From contig NC_090943.1 of assembly GCF_040807025.1 (NCBI RefSeq), forward strand, positions 134,503,450 through 134,567,449: 64,000 bases of DNA, read 5' to 3'. Shown here piece by piece: positions 27,301 to 35,900 of the stretch. The notes beneath the pieces were generated by a model. It saw nothing but the letters and a program-made list of their open reading frames with translations, searched no databases and was not told the DNA's origin. The DNA is from Struthio camelus (taxonomy: Eukaryota > Chordata > Aves > Struthioniformes > Struthionidae). Positions within the stretch are counted from its first letter, which is position 1, and each line of letters starts with the position of its first letter. Position numbers and translations under genes: made by a program.

Positions 27301-27436
27301 GAAAGTCCTTATCTTTGATGACTCTTTTGAACATGAAGTATGGCAGGATGCTGAAAGTTATCGCCTGATATTCATTGTTGATGTGTGGCACCCTGAGTTA
27401 ACAGCACAACAGAGACGCACCCTTCCTGCTATTTAA
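3288..27436 (+). CDS. ASPH: Aspartyl/asparaginyl beta-hydroxylase, C-terminal part (7 joined exons, 5' end outside window)
   Basis: ASPH is a type II ER membrane enzyme that hydroxylates Asp/Asn in EGF-like domains using Fe(II), O2 and 2-oxoglutarate. Seven exons (3288-3386, 4076-4165, 8568-8705, 15472-15607, 16537-16628, 21598-21731, 27286-27436) splice with intact GT/AG borders and compatible phases into 279 residues plus TAA. This matches human residues 480-758 by count. Visible parts are the last TPR repeats (exons 1-3) and the full oxygenase domain. The iron ligands are His in P-H-T-G-P (21640-21642) and His in S-F-E-H-E (27332-27334). The 2-oxoglutarate contacts are Ser (21607), Arg (21667), His (21673) and Arg (27362). 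As known for this enzyme, the usual HxD carboxylate is replaced by HxG. The junctin/junctate isoforms use upstream exons that are not in this window. Identity is very secure. Confidence 0.97.
3387..4075 (+). other. ASPH: ASPH intron
   Basis: 689-bp intron with GTATTG donor and CTTAG acceptor. A short - strand frame inside it shows no homology I recognise. Confidence 0.9.
4076..4165 (+). CDS. ASPH: ASPH exon: TPR helix pair ([15 protein letters not shown]...)
   Basis: Phase-0 exon of 30 codons between CTTAG and GTATGT. It contains [19 protein letters not shown], the start of the last TPR repeat, and ends ...RIGDKE. It corresponds to human residues 513-542. Confidence 0.95.
5364..5450. repeat. 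(CA)n-like tract facing a (TG)n-like tract: imperfect hairpin
   Basis: A CA-rich run is followed after a 7-base spacer by a TG-rich run. CATACACAAACACACA (5391-5406) pairs with 5414-5431 apart from a 2-base bulge. Confidence 0.7.
7808..7823. repeat. Poly-T tract (16 T)
   Basis: Uninterrupted run of sixteen T inside an ASPH intron. It could be the antisense tail of a retroposed sequence or a simple slippage tract; no adjoining element was recognised. Confidence 0.9.
8240..8310 (-). repeat. Possible MIR-like SINE remnant, antisense
   Basis: ACACTGAAGCATAGAGAA, then AAGTTTGACCAACATTACACAG, resembles the core of MIR-type SINEs in antisense (tract 'aactgaggcacagagag ... tgcccaaggtcacacag'). Weak. 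Confidence 0.3.
8568..8705 (+). CDS. ASPH: ASPH exon: end of TPR region and linker to oxygenase domain
   Basis: Phase-0 exon of 46 codons between TTTTAG and GTGAGG. It starts [19 protein letters not shown] and ends ...[14 protein letters not shown]. It completes the last TPR and carries the AQPWW stretch that leads into the oxygenase domain. It corresponds to human residues 543-588. Confidence 0.96.
8706..15471 (+). other. ASPH: ASPH intron
   Basis: 6.8-kb intron, GTGAGG to CAACAG. Open frames inside it (for example one of 112 codons at 9797-10135) have no recognisable homology, codon signature or splice context. No recent transposon was recognised. Confidence 0.9.
15472..15607 (+). CDS. ASPH: ASPH exon: N-terminal part of oxygenase domain
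   Basis: Exon of 45 codons plus 1 base between CAACAG and GTAAGA. It encodes [14 protein letters not shown]... and the strongly conserved [20 protein letters not shown] stretch. The last G joins GA of the next exon to make Gly. It corresponds to human residues 589-633 and part of 634. Confidence 0.96.
16133..16200. repeat. Degenerate AT-rich tandem repeat (ATTATAAG-type unit)
   Basis: ATAATTATAAGATTATAAG and close variants recur four to five times in 68 bp. Confidence 0.75.
16385..16445 (+). repeat. MIR-like SINE remnant
   Basis: GATCTGTAAAATGGGAATAA then TAATATTTACCTG matches the well-known MIR segment 'catctgtaaaatggg(g)ataataatacctacct'. Only this core is recognisable. Confidence 0.5.
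16537..16628 (+). CDS. ASPH: ASPH exon: disulfide-bearing segment of oxygenase domain
   Basis: Exon of 92 bases between CACTAG and GTATGT. It encodes [19 protein letters not shown]... and ends ATGCRRGQ. The two cysteines in [10 protein letters not shown] form the disulfide loop near the active site in the known enzyme. It corresponds to human residues 634-664. Confidence 0.96.
16970..17032 (+). repeat. CR1 3'-end fragment, sense
   Basis: CTGACCCTGCTTTGAGCAAG followed by GGGTCAGACAAGATCCTT and TCTAACC...TTCTATGATTC is the CR1 3' terminal sequence with a few changes. Only about 65 bp remain. Confidence 0.65.
17065..17140. repeat. Possible ancient amniote repeat fragment
   Basis: AATCAGATTCTCACC ... 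CATTTACCCCAGA ... GGCTTCAATGGA resembles old dispersed repeats shared by birds, turtles and crocodilians. Too short to classify. Confidence 0.3.
18961..21200 (-). mobile_element. CR1 non-LTR retrotransposon, 5'-truncated, decayed, antisense
   Basis: Read on the - strand, this is one CR1 copy whose 3' end lies at 18961 (ATTCTGCAATTCTGTGATTC). Going upstream come the ORF2 C-terminal part, the reverse transcriptase region ([19 protein letters not shown] in an open piece at 19863-19657) and the endonuclease-RT linker. The last part, to about 21150-21200, holds the end of the endonuclease ([14 protein letters not shown]). Many stops and frameshifts interrupt it. The RT FADD motif reads F-P-G-D, so it is dead. 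It sits in an ASPH intron opposite to the gene and ends about 400 bp before the catalytic exon. The 5' border is uncertain by about 100 bp. Confidence 0.9.
21343..21412. repeat. (TC)n(CA)n compound microsatellite
   Basis: About 13 TC units are followed by about 10 CA units, then interrupted CATACACA. It lies about 185 bp upstream of the ASPH catalytic exon. Confidence 0.95.
21598..21731 (+). CDS. ASPH: ASPH exon: catalytic core with first iron-binding His
   Basis: Exon of 44 codons plus 2 bases between TTGCAG and GTAAGG. It encodes [18 protein letters not shown] followed by [18 protein letters not shown]. His15 of the exon (21640-21642) is the first Fe ligand and is followed by Thr-Gly instead of the usual x-Asp. 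Ser4, Arg24 and His26 match the 2-oxoglutarate binding positions. It lies about 400 bp downstream of a large antisense CR1 insertion. It corresponds to human residues 665-708. Confidence 0.97.
21732..27285 (+). other. ASPH: ASPH last intron
   Basis: 5.6-kb intron, GTAAGG to TTTCAG. It contains a sense CR1 remnant (25525-26314). The rest shows no recognisable feature. Confidence 0.9.
25525..26314 (+). mobile_element. CR1 retrotransposon 3' fragment, sense, strongly decayed
   Basis: It begins in the ORF2 region just after the RT core (CTAGAAAGCAGCTTCACAGA, TTCCTGGTGGACAACTAACT). It runs through a degenerate ORF2 C-terminus ([47 protein letters not shown] in the frame at 25670-26101). It ends in the CR1 3' UTR with AATTATTCTGTGATTCTAC. 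Internal deletions and frameshifts are present. Confidence 0.88.
27286..27436 (+). CDS. ASPH: ASPH terminal coding exon with second iron-binding His and stop
   Basis: Starts after a TTTCAG acceptor. Its first base completes an Arg codon, followed by 49 codons and TAA (27434-27436). It encodes [20 protein letters not shown], then [20 protein letters not shown] and TLPAI. The His at 27332 is the second Fe ligand and the Arg at 27362 binds the 2-oxoglutarate carboxylate. It corresponds to human residues 709-758. Confidence 0.97.
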
Positions 27437-28535
27437 GGGGCTCCTTCTGATGTGAAGAACAGAGGATCTTTAACTCTTTGGAGTATGCAAGTCGAATCAC
27501 GCAGGATTAATTTGTCCACCATATGGAAAATACTAATATTTTAATGGTTAGAAGATATGAAAAAGAAGTTTTACAATGACAAAGGACTTACTTAAAAGAA
27601 AAATAATTTAAAAAGATAATTCGTTTCAAACAGATTCAGCACTGACATGATAGTATTGTTTTGCTGGCTGCAAGTTCCAAAATACTAATCTTGTCAGCCT
27701 AAGAGCAATAGGTCTGGATTTTCTAGCTATGGAATGTGCAGATGTTTTTGCCGTGCGTATGTGATGCATGCAAAAACAATTGGTCAGTCACAGGAGTGGC
27801 CGTGTTCAGGCACAAGATTTGCAATCCTACATCCCAGAAATACTTACCAGGTTTTTATCTATTGTATCAAGGTATATGATATTTATAAACATATGCACAC
27901 AATCGACTTTGAAAATCAGTTATGCAGTTGTAACATTAACTGCTTTAGGCATAAAACATGTCCATATGTTATCAACTGTAGATAATGTGAATGGGTTGTA
28001 TGTTTTTGTATTTTTCTACCTGAGTAACTGTATTTTTCTATCATAACTATGAATAGATCTTCTGCTTTAATCAACCACTATTTTTTAAAAACAATATATG
28101 AATAAGTGCATCTCTAGGTATTAGCAAAAGAACACGGTATATGAGCAGATTTCATTTTTGCCAAACATAGCCTTCTCTTGCCTTCCTGGAAATGCAAACA
28201 GAAACTTGCATTATCAACTTCCTAGTGAAGTTTTATTTTTCTAAAACAAAGTTGTTTTCTTAGTTAGCAGGCAGTCTTCAGTTTTAGAATGTGATTTGGG
28301 AGGAGCTGAGCAAAGGTGACAACTGCAGACTCAGATCTGAATGTACTTGACAGAATTGAGGATTATGTGCTGAACTGCTGTTCTTCCTATCATTGCTAAA
28401 GTTTGTGTTGTGATAACCATTTTCTAGCCAGCCAGAGTCTGAGGCATCCCTTTTCAGGAGCTTCTTCTAGGCTGACCTTGAGTGGTCATTCAACAGGAGA
28501 AATATGGGAAGAATTTCTTGAGCTTAGAGCAGACG

Positions 28536-28541
28536 AATAAA
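28536..28541 (+). terminator. ASPH: Possible proximal poly(A) signal of ASPH
   Basis: AATAAA about 1.1 kb after the stop codon. It is followed within 30 bases by a mixed T/G-rich stretch. It could give a short 3' UTR isoform. Confidence 0.35.
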
Positions 28542-31500
28542 GTCTAGCTTGGATTCCTGCTCCTACAGAGCAGGTAGAGCTTGAGGAACTTTTTCAAGGT
28601 ATTAACTTGTATTCTGCTGCCAGCATCCTACAGAGTGATATAATGATTCCTTAAATGACCTAGTGGTGTGCTTGCTGTCTTGAAATGCATGAAAAAATTT
28701 TGAAGTAATCCTATCCCAGTACAGTTTATAGTATATTCTGTATTTGCTCTCCTGAATTTCCTATATGGTAAAATGACCTTATTTTCAAGAAAGAAATCTT
28801 GTTGGATGTTTAAGCAGTTTGCCGGCCTTTTGGCTCCGCACTGTTTTGTGGGAGACGGAAGGTGCAGGCCCCTCAGCTGTTAACACTGACAGGGAGGAGA
28901 GACCCACGGTTGCACTGATGAAGTTTATGGCAGGCTGTTATCTCCTCTTGTGCCAAACCAGCCATGTGCGGATAGGTGTGCTAGGGTGCTCAGCATTACC
29001 CAGACGGTGGCATCGTTACTCAGAGCTTGTGAGAGACAGGTATTAAGCAAGGAGACTCAAAGGTTACTTAAAGTCTCCGCAACTTTGGCTTTGTTGTTCC
29101 AAAAGCACTGAACTGTTGGTAGTTTTGTATTGCTAAGAGACTACATCGTGGTACCTGAGTATTGTAAACACTGCAACATATGCTACAGATGAGAATGTCA
29201 CATTTGCTGATGCAGGATACAGATAAGAGCCTTGCATTCCCATTAACTAAATGCTTTTCATATTTTGTACTTTATTAAGTAATTAAATCTTGTGAAGCCA
29301 CAGAACACATGGTAATTGTGCCATAAATTGCTGTAACCAGTTTCTGGAGGTGTGCACTTTAATTTCCTTTTTGACTGTTAAAAATAAGACCCTCTGATAA
29401 ACCCTCTCTGATCAAGAGTCAGTTTTAGACAGCTATGATAATTAGGCTTTAATGTGTTGTCTGTATCAATAATTACACTGAAACCATCATCTGCAAGAAA
29501 GTAACGATTCACAATTAATCATCATGAGAACTGAGAAGATTTAGATGAGTTTACAAAATGTAAAAATACCTTTAGAAAGCTTTAGGAGATTCATATACAA
29601 AACTGGAAATAAGGTACTCATTATTGTTCATGGTAAAAATAAAATTAAAACAATCTCTAGATAGTGGTTTAGTCAGAGATCGTATTTTGCATCTCTGTAA
29701 AGTGATCAAGCAGTACAAATTATGAATTATTTTGTAATTCTATAAAACAAAGATATAGTTTGTAAAGAATGAATCAAGAAATGTTTAAATCAAAATTTAT
29801 GTTTTAGGAATATTTGTATTAATAATGCATTGCAGTTTCTATAGCTTGCTCTAAACACTTCTAGTAAAGGAGTGGTAAACATTTTGGAGCTTTATTTATA
29901 AAAAATTCATGCTGTGCTTCAGATTGTTTTGTTGTGCCTTTGAAGTCTTGTACTGTATCTTTTCAGATTACAGTTGGCAAATAGATCAAAGCAATCTACA
30001 CCAAATGTATGTGTGCCAGGGCAGTACTGTTTATTAAATTGTGTAGTGACATATTGGGCATTTAAAGTCTTAAATGCCTAGAATGTAACAAGGTGGATTA
30101 CGAATAGCTTCGGTTACACTGACATTTTCTACTCCCTGCATACCTGTCAAGGAACTGACGGCATATTTTTTTGTTAGATATAGTTATTTGTTTAGCTATA
30201 AACATGGTGAGAATATGTAGCAAATTACAGAAATTATTCAGTAAGTGTATATCATTTTAGGTATTTCTGTTTGCCAACCAGTATTTCATCCTGAAAGAGT
30301 CTTTCAACATTGGAAACGCCAATGGAAGAAATGAATGAAAAAAATTTTTAAATGGATAACAATCTTAATTTAAATACTTTGTTCTTCAGATTTATTTACA
30401 GTGTGGAACTGCCAGAGAAGGACAGTATAGTCTCCTATTTGTAAGCAGGTACTTACTAGTCAAGATGTTAGGAGTTGGACTCCTCCTTGCCTGTAGTTAC
30501 CTCGCTTGCAAGCACAAAGTCTGTAGAAGATCCTTCAGTTAAGTACAGATATGCAAGGTACCATATGTATTTATTCACATATCCATTGAAACTTTAACTA
30601 ATTCTAGTCCTTTTTGTGATTTAATCCTCAAGGATTAGATCTCAGTGACATTCAGACCACTTGACTATAACAACTCCCCGCTTGAATAAACAGTGACTGT
30701 TAGAGGTAGTCACAAAGATTCCCTTTTAAGATTGTCTTAGCATTATTTCTCTCTTCCTTGTGATTACAAAATCTTGGACCACTATTCTTGTGCAAGCACC
30801 ATTCCAATGGCACTAGAGGTAAATGTATTAACATAGAAAATTGCAAACCTAAGTACCTCTTCGTTAATGCTGCAGTACAGTATGCAATATCTGCTCTTTT
30901 TTTGTTTATTTTTTACTTTCTGCTTTAAGCAAGTTCTCTGGGGTAAATCCTTATTTCTGTGAGTCTTCGTGAGCCTAGGGAAGGAAAGGGATTTGTGTCT
31001 GAATGGCCATCCTACTTTTCTGCAATAGGTGCTGATGCTAGGAGAGGGGGAATGGAAGAATCCCCAAAGATAAATGGGCTCAGTTGTCTTATTTGTTTAG
31101 TATTTGTGCGAGCTTCTGAGTGTCTGCCTCTTTTATTGACTTCTGTATTTCTCTGCTGGGGGCATCCACTGTCTTAAGGACTTGCTCTAGGCCAGGCTTT
31201 GTATCAATAACATACTGCTGTGGAAGAAGCTTATTCTGAGTTAGGTTATTCTGTACAAATACCAGCAGGTAAATCCCATATGTGTTAAATGGGATCTAGC
31301 AGAATGTCCCTTCTGCCCAGTGTAGGCATAAAATATTGTGGTAGACAGAGGGGACATTTTGTTACCCCATTCATTAGGGCTGACCATGTCCAACTAACTA
31401 TATTATCACTTCAGTGTCTCACTTAGGAATTCAGTGGGTGTTTCAGAGGCATATTAAAAACCATTATGGTGCCCATTATCATCTCATTTTATATATTTAT

Positions 31501-31618
31501 ATAGCTTATGCTACTTCCTTTGACATACTGGTGCCAACCACTTGCTCTAATGATTGTCAGTGTGTGACAATTAAATTGAAGACAAAAGGTGTGTACTGTA
31601 TTTGTAGCTGTTTTAGGA

Positions 31619-31624
31619 AATAAA
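31619..31624 (+). terminator. ASPH: Likely distal poly(A) signal of ASPH
   Basis: AATAAA preceded by TGTACTGTATTTGTAG (repeated UGUA, the CFIm-binding motif). It is followed by a CA-containing palindrome and then a T-rich downstream region (31653-31690). This is a textbook layout, but use is inferred. Confidence 0.5.
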
Positions 31625-31660
31625 GTCACATTGCACGTGCAATTTGATAACAGCTTTTCT

Positions 31661-31666
31661 TTTATT
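31661..31666 (-). terminator. CLVS1: Likely poly(A) signal of CLVS1
   Basis: TTTATT on the + strand reads AATAAA on the - strand, about 1.2 kb after the CLVS1 stop codon. The following - strand sequence becomes GT/T-rich (TGTGACTTTATTT). Use is inferred; other - strand signals occur further along (for example near 30905 and 29890). Confidence 0.4.
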
Positions 31667-32037
31667 TCTTTAATCTGTTTTCCATTTCAATGAAGGGATG
31701 GGACTCCTTTTGCACGTAGAGCAAATAGAGAAATAACAAACTGATCTTTGGCATTTCAGTTCTTCCATTCTGATCTTTCATATTTCCTTCTAGCAGAAGC
31801 TTATACTAAACAATTAATTCAAAGTTTTCTTTTTCCATTTTAACTACAGCCCACATCTGCAATCAGCATACCCCTCTGGCTACACCTTCTACTGACTGCA
31901 AGAGGGAAGAGGGTTAAGTGGCTCTGCAGAGCTTTCATTTGCAGTTGTGCCCTAAATGAAACAATCTGGATGGAACCATTAATCACTGATGAATGTGTCC
32001 AATGAATCTCTCTACCACCCCCCTTCACATACGTACA

Positions 32038-32073
32038 CATGCACACACACACGCACCCACCCACCCACCCACC
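32038..32073. repeat. (CA)n / (CCCA)n simple repeat
   Basis: Short CA run followed by five CCCA-type units, in the probable CLVS1 3' UTR (TGGG repeats on the transcript strand). Confidence 0.9.
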
Positions 32074-32866
32074 CCTTACTAACAGGCGGCAGAGTTGCCT
32101 ATGAAAAAGCACATTGTTAAAATTAAATAATTGCATTTCAAATTGTGTGTGTCTGCTGCCGATGCAGCTCATTACGTTTAGTTGACAGTTTTGTAGGGGC
32201 TTCAAAAGTTAAGAATAATTTTTGCTAGTTACTGAAATGAGTGACTCTATAAGCAGTGTGGATGATGTAACCAGAAAGTGTTATGTTGAATGGCATTATG
32301 TTAGCATTGATTTTTTTTTTAATTAAAAAGGAAGCACAAATCATTCCATAAAACTAAAGCACATTGGAGATGCTCTTATTTCTGCCCTCTGAATTACATT
32401 CAACTGCTAATTACAGTGCACGATTTAAATTTGAGATGCTTTTCTTCAAAGTGCATTTAACCTTAGCTTCTGTAAAACTGAGCATCCCTGCTGGAGGTTT
32501 CAGGAAAACTTCTAATGACAAACCCTGGTTTCTTTAGACAAAAAAAGCAGTCCTATCATTTCCAATATTTTAATGCCATAAATAAAAAAAAAAGATGAAG
32601 AAACAAATTCTTTGTTTATGGAGGGGCTCCTGCTTTGTCTTCCTTTGTATCCTGTGCCAACAGAAATTTCTCCATTTTTGTTCAGCTTTGGCTGCATGGA
32701 CAGATGGCTGATGACAGTTGTTACTTGGTCTAGAAAAATGAAGGAGGACCTGTTTTCAAGCAAGATGGGTACGTGCATGTGTGTGTGCAGTGTGTCAAGT
32801 GCTCTGTGGGTTTCTGCTACTGCTGAAGTCTGTTAATGTAGTTGGGGGTGTTCAGTGATTTGGAAC

Positions 32867-32954
32867 TCAATCCAGAGCCAACAGCGGCTGGGTGTTCTCG
32901 TTTTCACCCTGCTCTTCATGTTTCAGCGTGCCGGCTTCCACCACAGACTGAGAC
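32867..32954 (-). CDS. CLVS1: CLVS1 terminal coding exon with stop
   Basis: The - strand exon begins after a CTTTCAG acceptor. Its first G completes Arg. It encodes [20 protein letters not shown] then TQPLLALD and TGA (32869-32867). It matches human residues 327-354. It is separated from the previous exon by a 17.7-kb intron. Confidence 0.95.
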
Positions 32955-35900
32955 CTGAAAGCAAGAATATGCACATGCTGACGAAGGCTGCTGCAGAAAT
33001 AGTAACCTTCCTGGAATCCCTTTGCCTCATTTTCAAATCTTTGCTTTTGCATATTTTCATATTTAAAGAAAATGTTTAGGTATTGCATTTCATTTATTTT
33101 ATTTATTTATATTTCAGATTGCTCCAAAATATTTGGCGCTTAGCTACTATCAATAATACTGAATGTGCTCAACAACTTAAAGGCCTGATCCTGAGACACC
33201 ATGAGATCTGCCAGTGTTTAATGTCTTCCTAAAGAAAATTGCTTGTGCAATTGCTTAATGGATTAGTTGCATAAGCAGAGTTATTTTCACAAGTGTTTGT
33301 AGGAGTGAGGTTCAGTTCAGGCTTGTAATAAATCTTGAGATTGGCAAGCAGATAAATCACATTTTACTGATGCAGGGGTCTAAGGGGCAGAACTTCCACG
33401 AGTGACCCAAGATCAATGAAGAAGCCAGGATTAATATGACAACTAGGGAGTTCTGGGTATGCCCAGTCCTGCAATTTATCTCTTTGTCTATGCCTTTGAA
33501 GTAGAACCTTATTCAGGGATAGTCCATTTAAATTCAGTTCTGCCTTCAAGATGAGAAACATAGTTTATCCTTTGCTGCTAATGGACCAAAACAGCAGAGC
33601 AAATGAATAAATGCTAGAGAAAGTGGAGTGTCAGGATTTCTCGTGGTAACAAAAGCTGAAGAGGTTTAAACTACTGGGAAAATTCAAGACATTCATTTTA
33701 AGAGGTGTACTCCAATGTTTGCTCACCGAGCCACAGAAGGAGGAACTGATGTGTTTATTGTTACAGAGATTCATTAGCCTACTTTTTAGCCTTCTGGGCT
33801 AGGAGTTGTCTCCCAGTTAGGAGTGGACAATGAGTTTTAGGGTAAAATCACTGTTTGTGAATCAGGAACTTTTAAAAGCAGAACTTCAAAAATTAAAAAA
33901 GGTAGCAGTAGAATCATCCATCCCAGGTATTTGCATATTGCACAGTATAGTTTTAGAGAACCCATTTTCTCATGGGTAGCTTTTAAAATTAGGGTAACTC
34001 ATTTACCTAAAGTATGTTTGCAGTTACCAGTTCTTCATTATGGTAGCCTCCATTTAAGCCTTAGCTATTTTGTGAGATTAGATATCATTTCTCTTTTGAT
34101 AAGAATAATTAATATATTGTATCCTTTGGTACTGCAAAACTTGATCAGGAGTTAATACCATGACTGTGAATAACCTTTATGATATTTTCTTCTTATTCTC
34201 ATGCCTGAAACTTTCATTGAAAGTGAATAAATAAATAAAGATCTCCAAACAGAAATAACAAAAACTGAATGCTTAATAGGAAAGTTTTACACTGCAGTTT
34301 TCAAAGAAAAAAAAAAAAAGTGTGTCCCAAACTTTTCACTGTACATTTTTTTCAGTAATGTGATGTGCATAATGTTTATGACTGTATTTTAATATAGAAA
34401 GTAGCTGATTCAAGAGATTATGCAAATCAATTTACATATTTCTAGCATATGGTAGAAAAAGCTAATCATGTAGTTTTTAAAAATATACAAAATTAATTCA
34501 AATCATAACAACAGTTTGCTTTTTTTTCCTGGATTGTCAAATTAAATAGGACACAATTAACACTTGTTTTGTTTATATCTGACCCATTATACTAAAAGGA
34601 ATATAAGCAGTCACAGAGTCATCACAGTATTTGGCAACATACAATAGAAAGTTTCTTCTCTAAGCCAAACAGGAAAAATCTCACAGTTGTTGAATGGTGC
34701 CTTTTGTGACCACAGCTGATTATCTCTGTGCTCATCTCATCACAGAAATAATTTCCTTGTGTCTATAAGAGCAAGATACTGCTCCCCCCATACTGGTACT
34801 CAGATGCCTGCCAGATTAGGAGCCCTGCGGTTCCAAACGCTGCATGCAGATCCCACACTGTTTCCTTTTCATATAGAGCCAAAAAACCTGGCACATCTAG
34901 TAAATGCATTACAGCCCAACTGACCCCCCGATTCAAGACACTGATAGATTGAAATGCTATGTCCAGCCCTCCTGGATAATATGAAGACAGATCCAACTGA
35001 AGCATTAGTATTTGCCCAGTTCTGCAGCAGCAGTAATCTCTCTCTCTTCTTTTTGTCCCTAGAAGCTGCTTTGCCCTCTGTCCTAAAATAGAGGGTTCAA
35101 ACCTCTCTCTTGGGCTTTCTAATACTTAAATTCAGCTTAACCCAAAGGGAACAGTAATGATTTAAGCAATCATCACTACTTTTTTGATCTTGACGATATC
35201 ACTAAGGCACCACCACAACAAAGGAACTGCTGTTACGTTTATATTTCTACTGTCCAAGTGCGCCAGTATTTCATTTGCTGAAAAATGTTTCCAAAGTTTT
35301 TTACACTTAAATTTTAGGGATAAAAAAATGAAAATTAATTGATTCCCTACAAGATTCTAAAATACTTTTTCAAGTACCTAAATTATGGTAAATATTAAAA
35401 ATGTAGATGCTCAGAAAAGTATGTTAACAATATATATCAATGCAGTGTACAGTCTTATGTAACAAGTTAGGATGAGAGACCTAGAAAAAACTGGAATATA
35501 TATTCTATAGCTATGCTTTATTCAATGACAAAGGAAAGATGTGATTGGCAGTAGGCTGCCTTTGTACAAAGCATTAACTGACCAGTGATTATATTTTGTG
35601 ACTGTGAAAATTAATACAAGACAAATACCAATTTAGAAAAAAAATGAATCCTATACACTGGTTTCCTGTTGTTTTCATGTAGCTAGCACATGTATCCAAT
35701 CCAAGAAGAACACCACTGCTTTAGGTAAGCTCTAGGTCACACAATATTTAGGCATTTTGTATCCTGACTAGAGTATTAAAGCTAGGGCTAAGGCTAGTTT
35801 TCTATTTTAAAAGTACTGCTACCTGTTTGAACTGCATTAACATTTTCTTCAGAGAACTTTAGAATCAATTTTCAAAATTTTAAGTAGAATTTGATCATGT

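Larger units (their letters stand above)
27437..31640 (+). other. ASPH: ASPH 3' UTR (extent inferred)
   Basis: Sequence after the ASPH stop codon with no coding potential. It is AT-rich and only short random frames occur. Possible poly(A) signals on this strand are AATAAA at 28536-28541, an AATAAA-containing A-rich run near 29636, and AATAAA at 31619-31624. The last has UGUA-type elements just upstream (31592-31607) and a T-rich stretch downstream, so it is the best distal end. The actual end is inferred; shorter isoforms are possible. Confidence 0.55.
31645..32866 (-). other. CLVS1: CLVS1 3' UTR (extent inferred)
   Basis: Sequence after the CLVS1 stop codon on the - strand, ending at the nearest good AATAAA (31661-31666). 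It contains a (CCCA)n/(CA)n simple repeat at about 32038-32073 and no plausible coding frame. The true end may be farther. Confidence 0.45.

Noticed and set aside
27734..28046. 83- and 92-codon open frames after the ASPH stop
   Set aside because: They lie in the ASPH 3' UTR, overlap each other in different frames and have no recognised homology.
31840..32205. 121-codon - strand frame with VGGCVCVCMC-type run
   Set aside because: Open only because it crosses a CA/CCCA simple repeat in the probable CLVS1 3' UTR.
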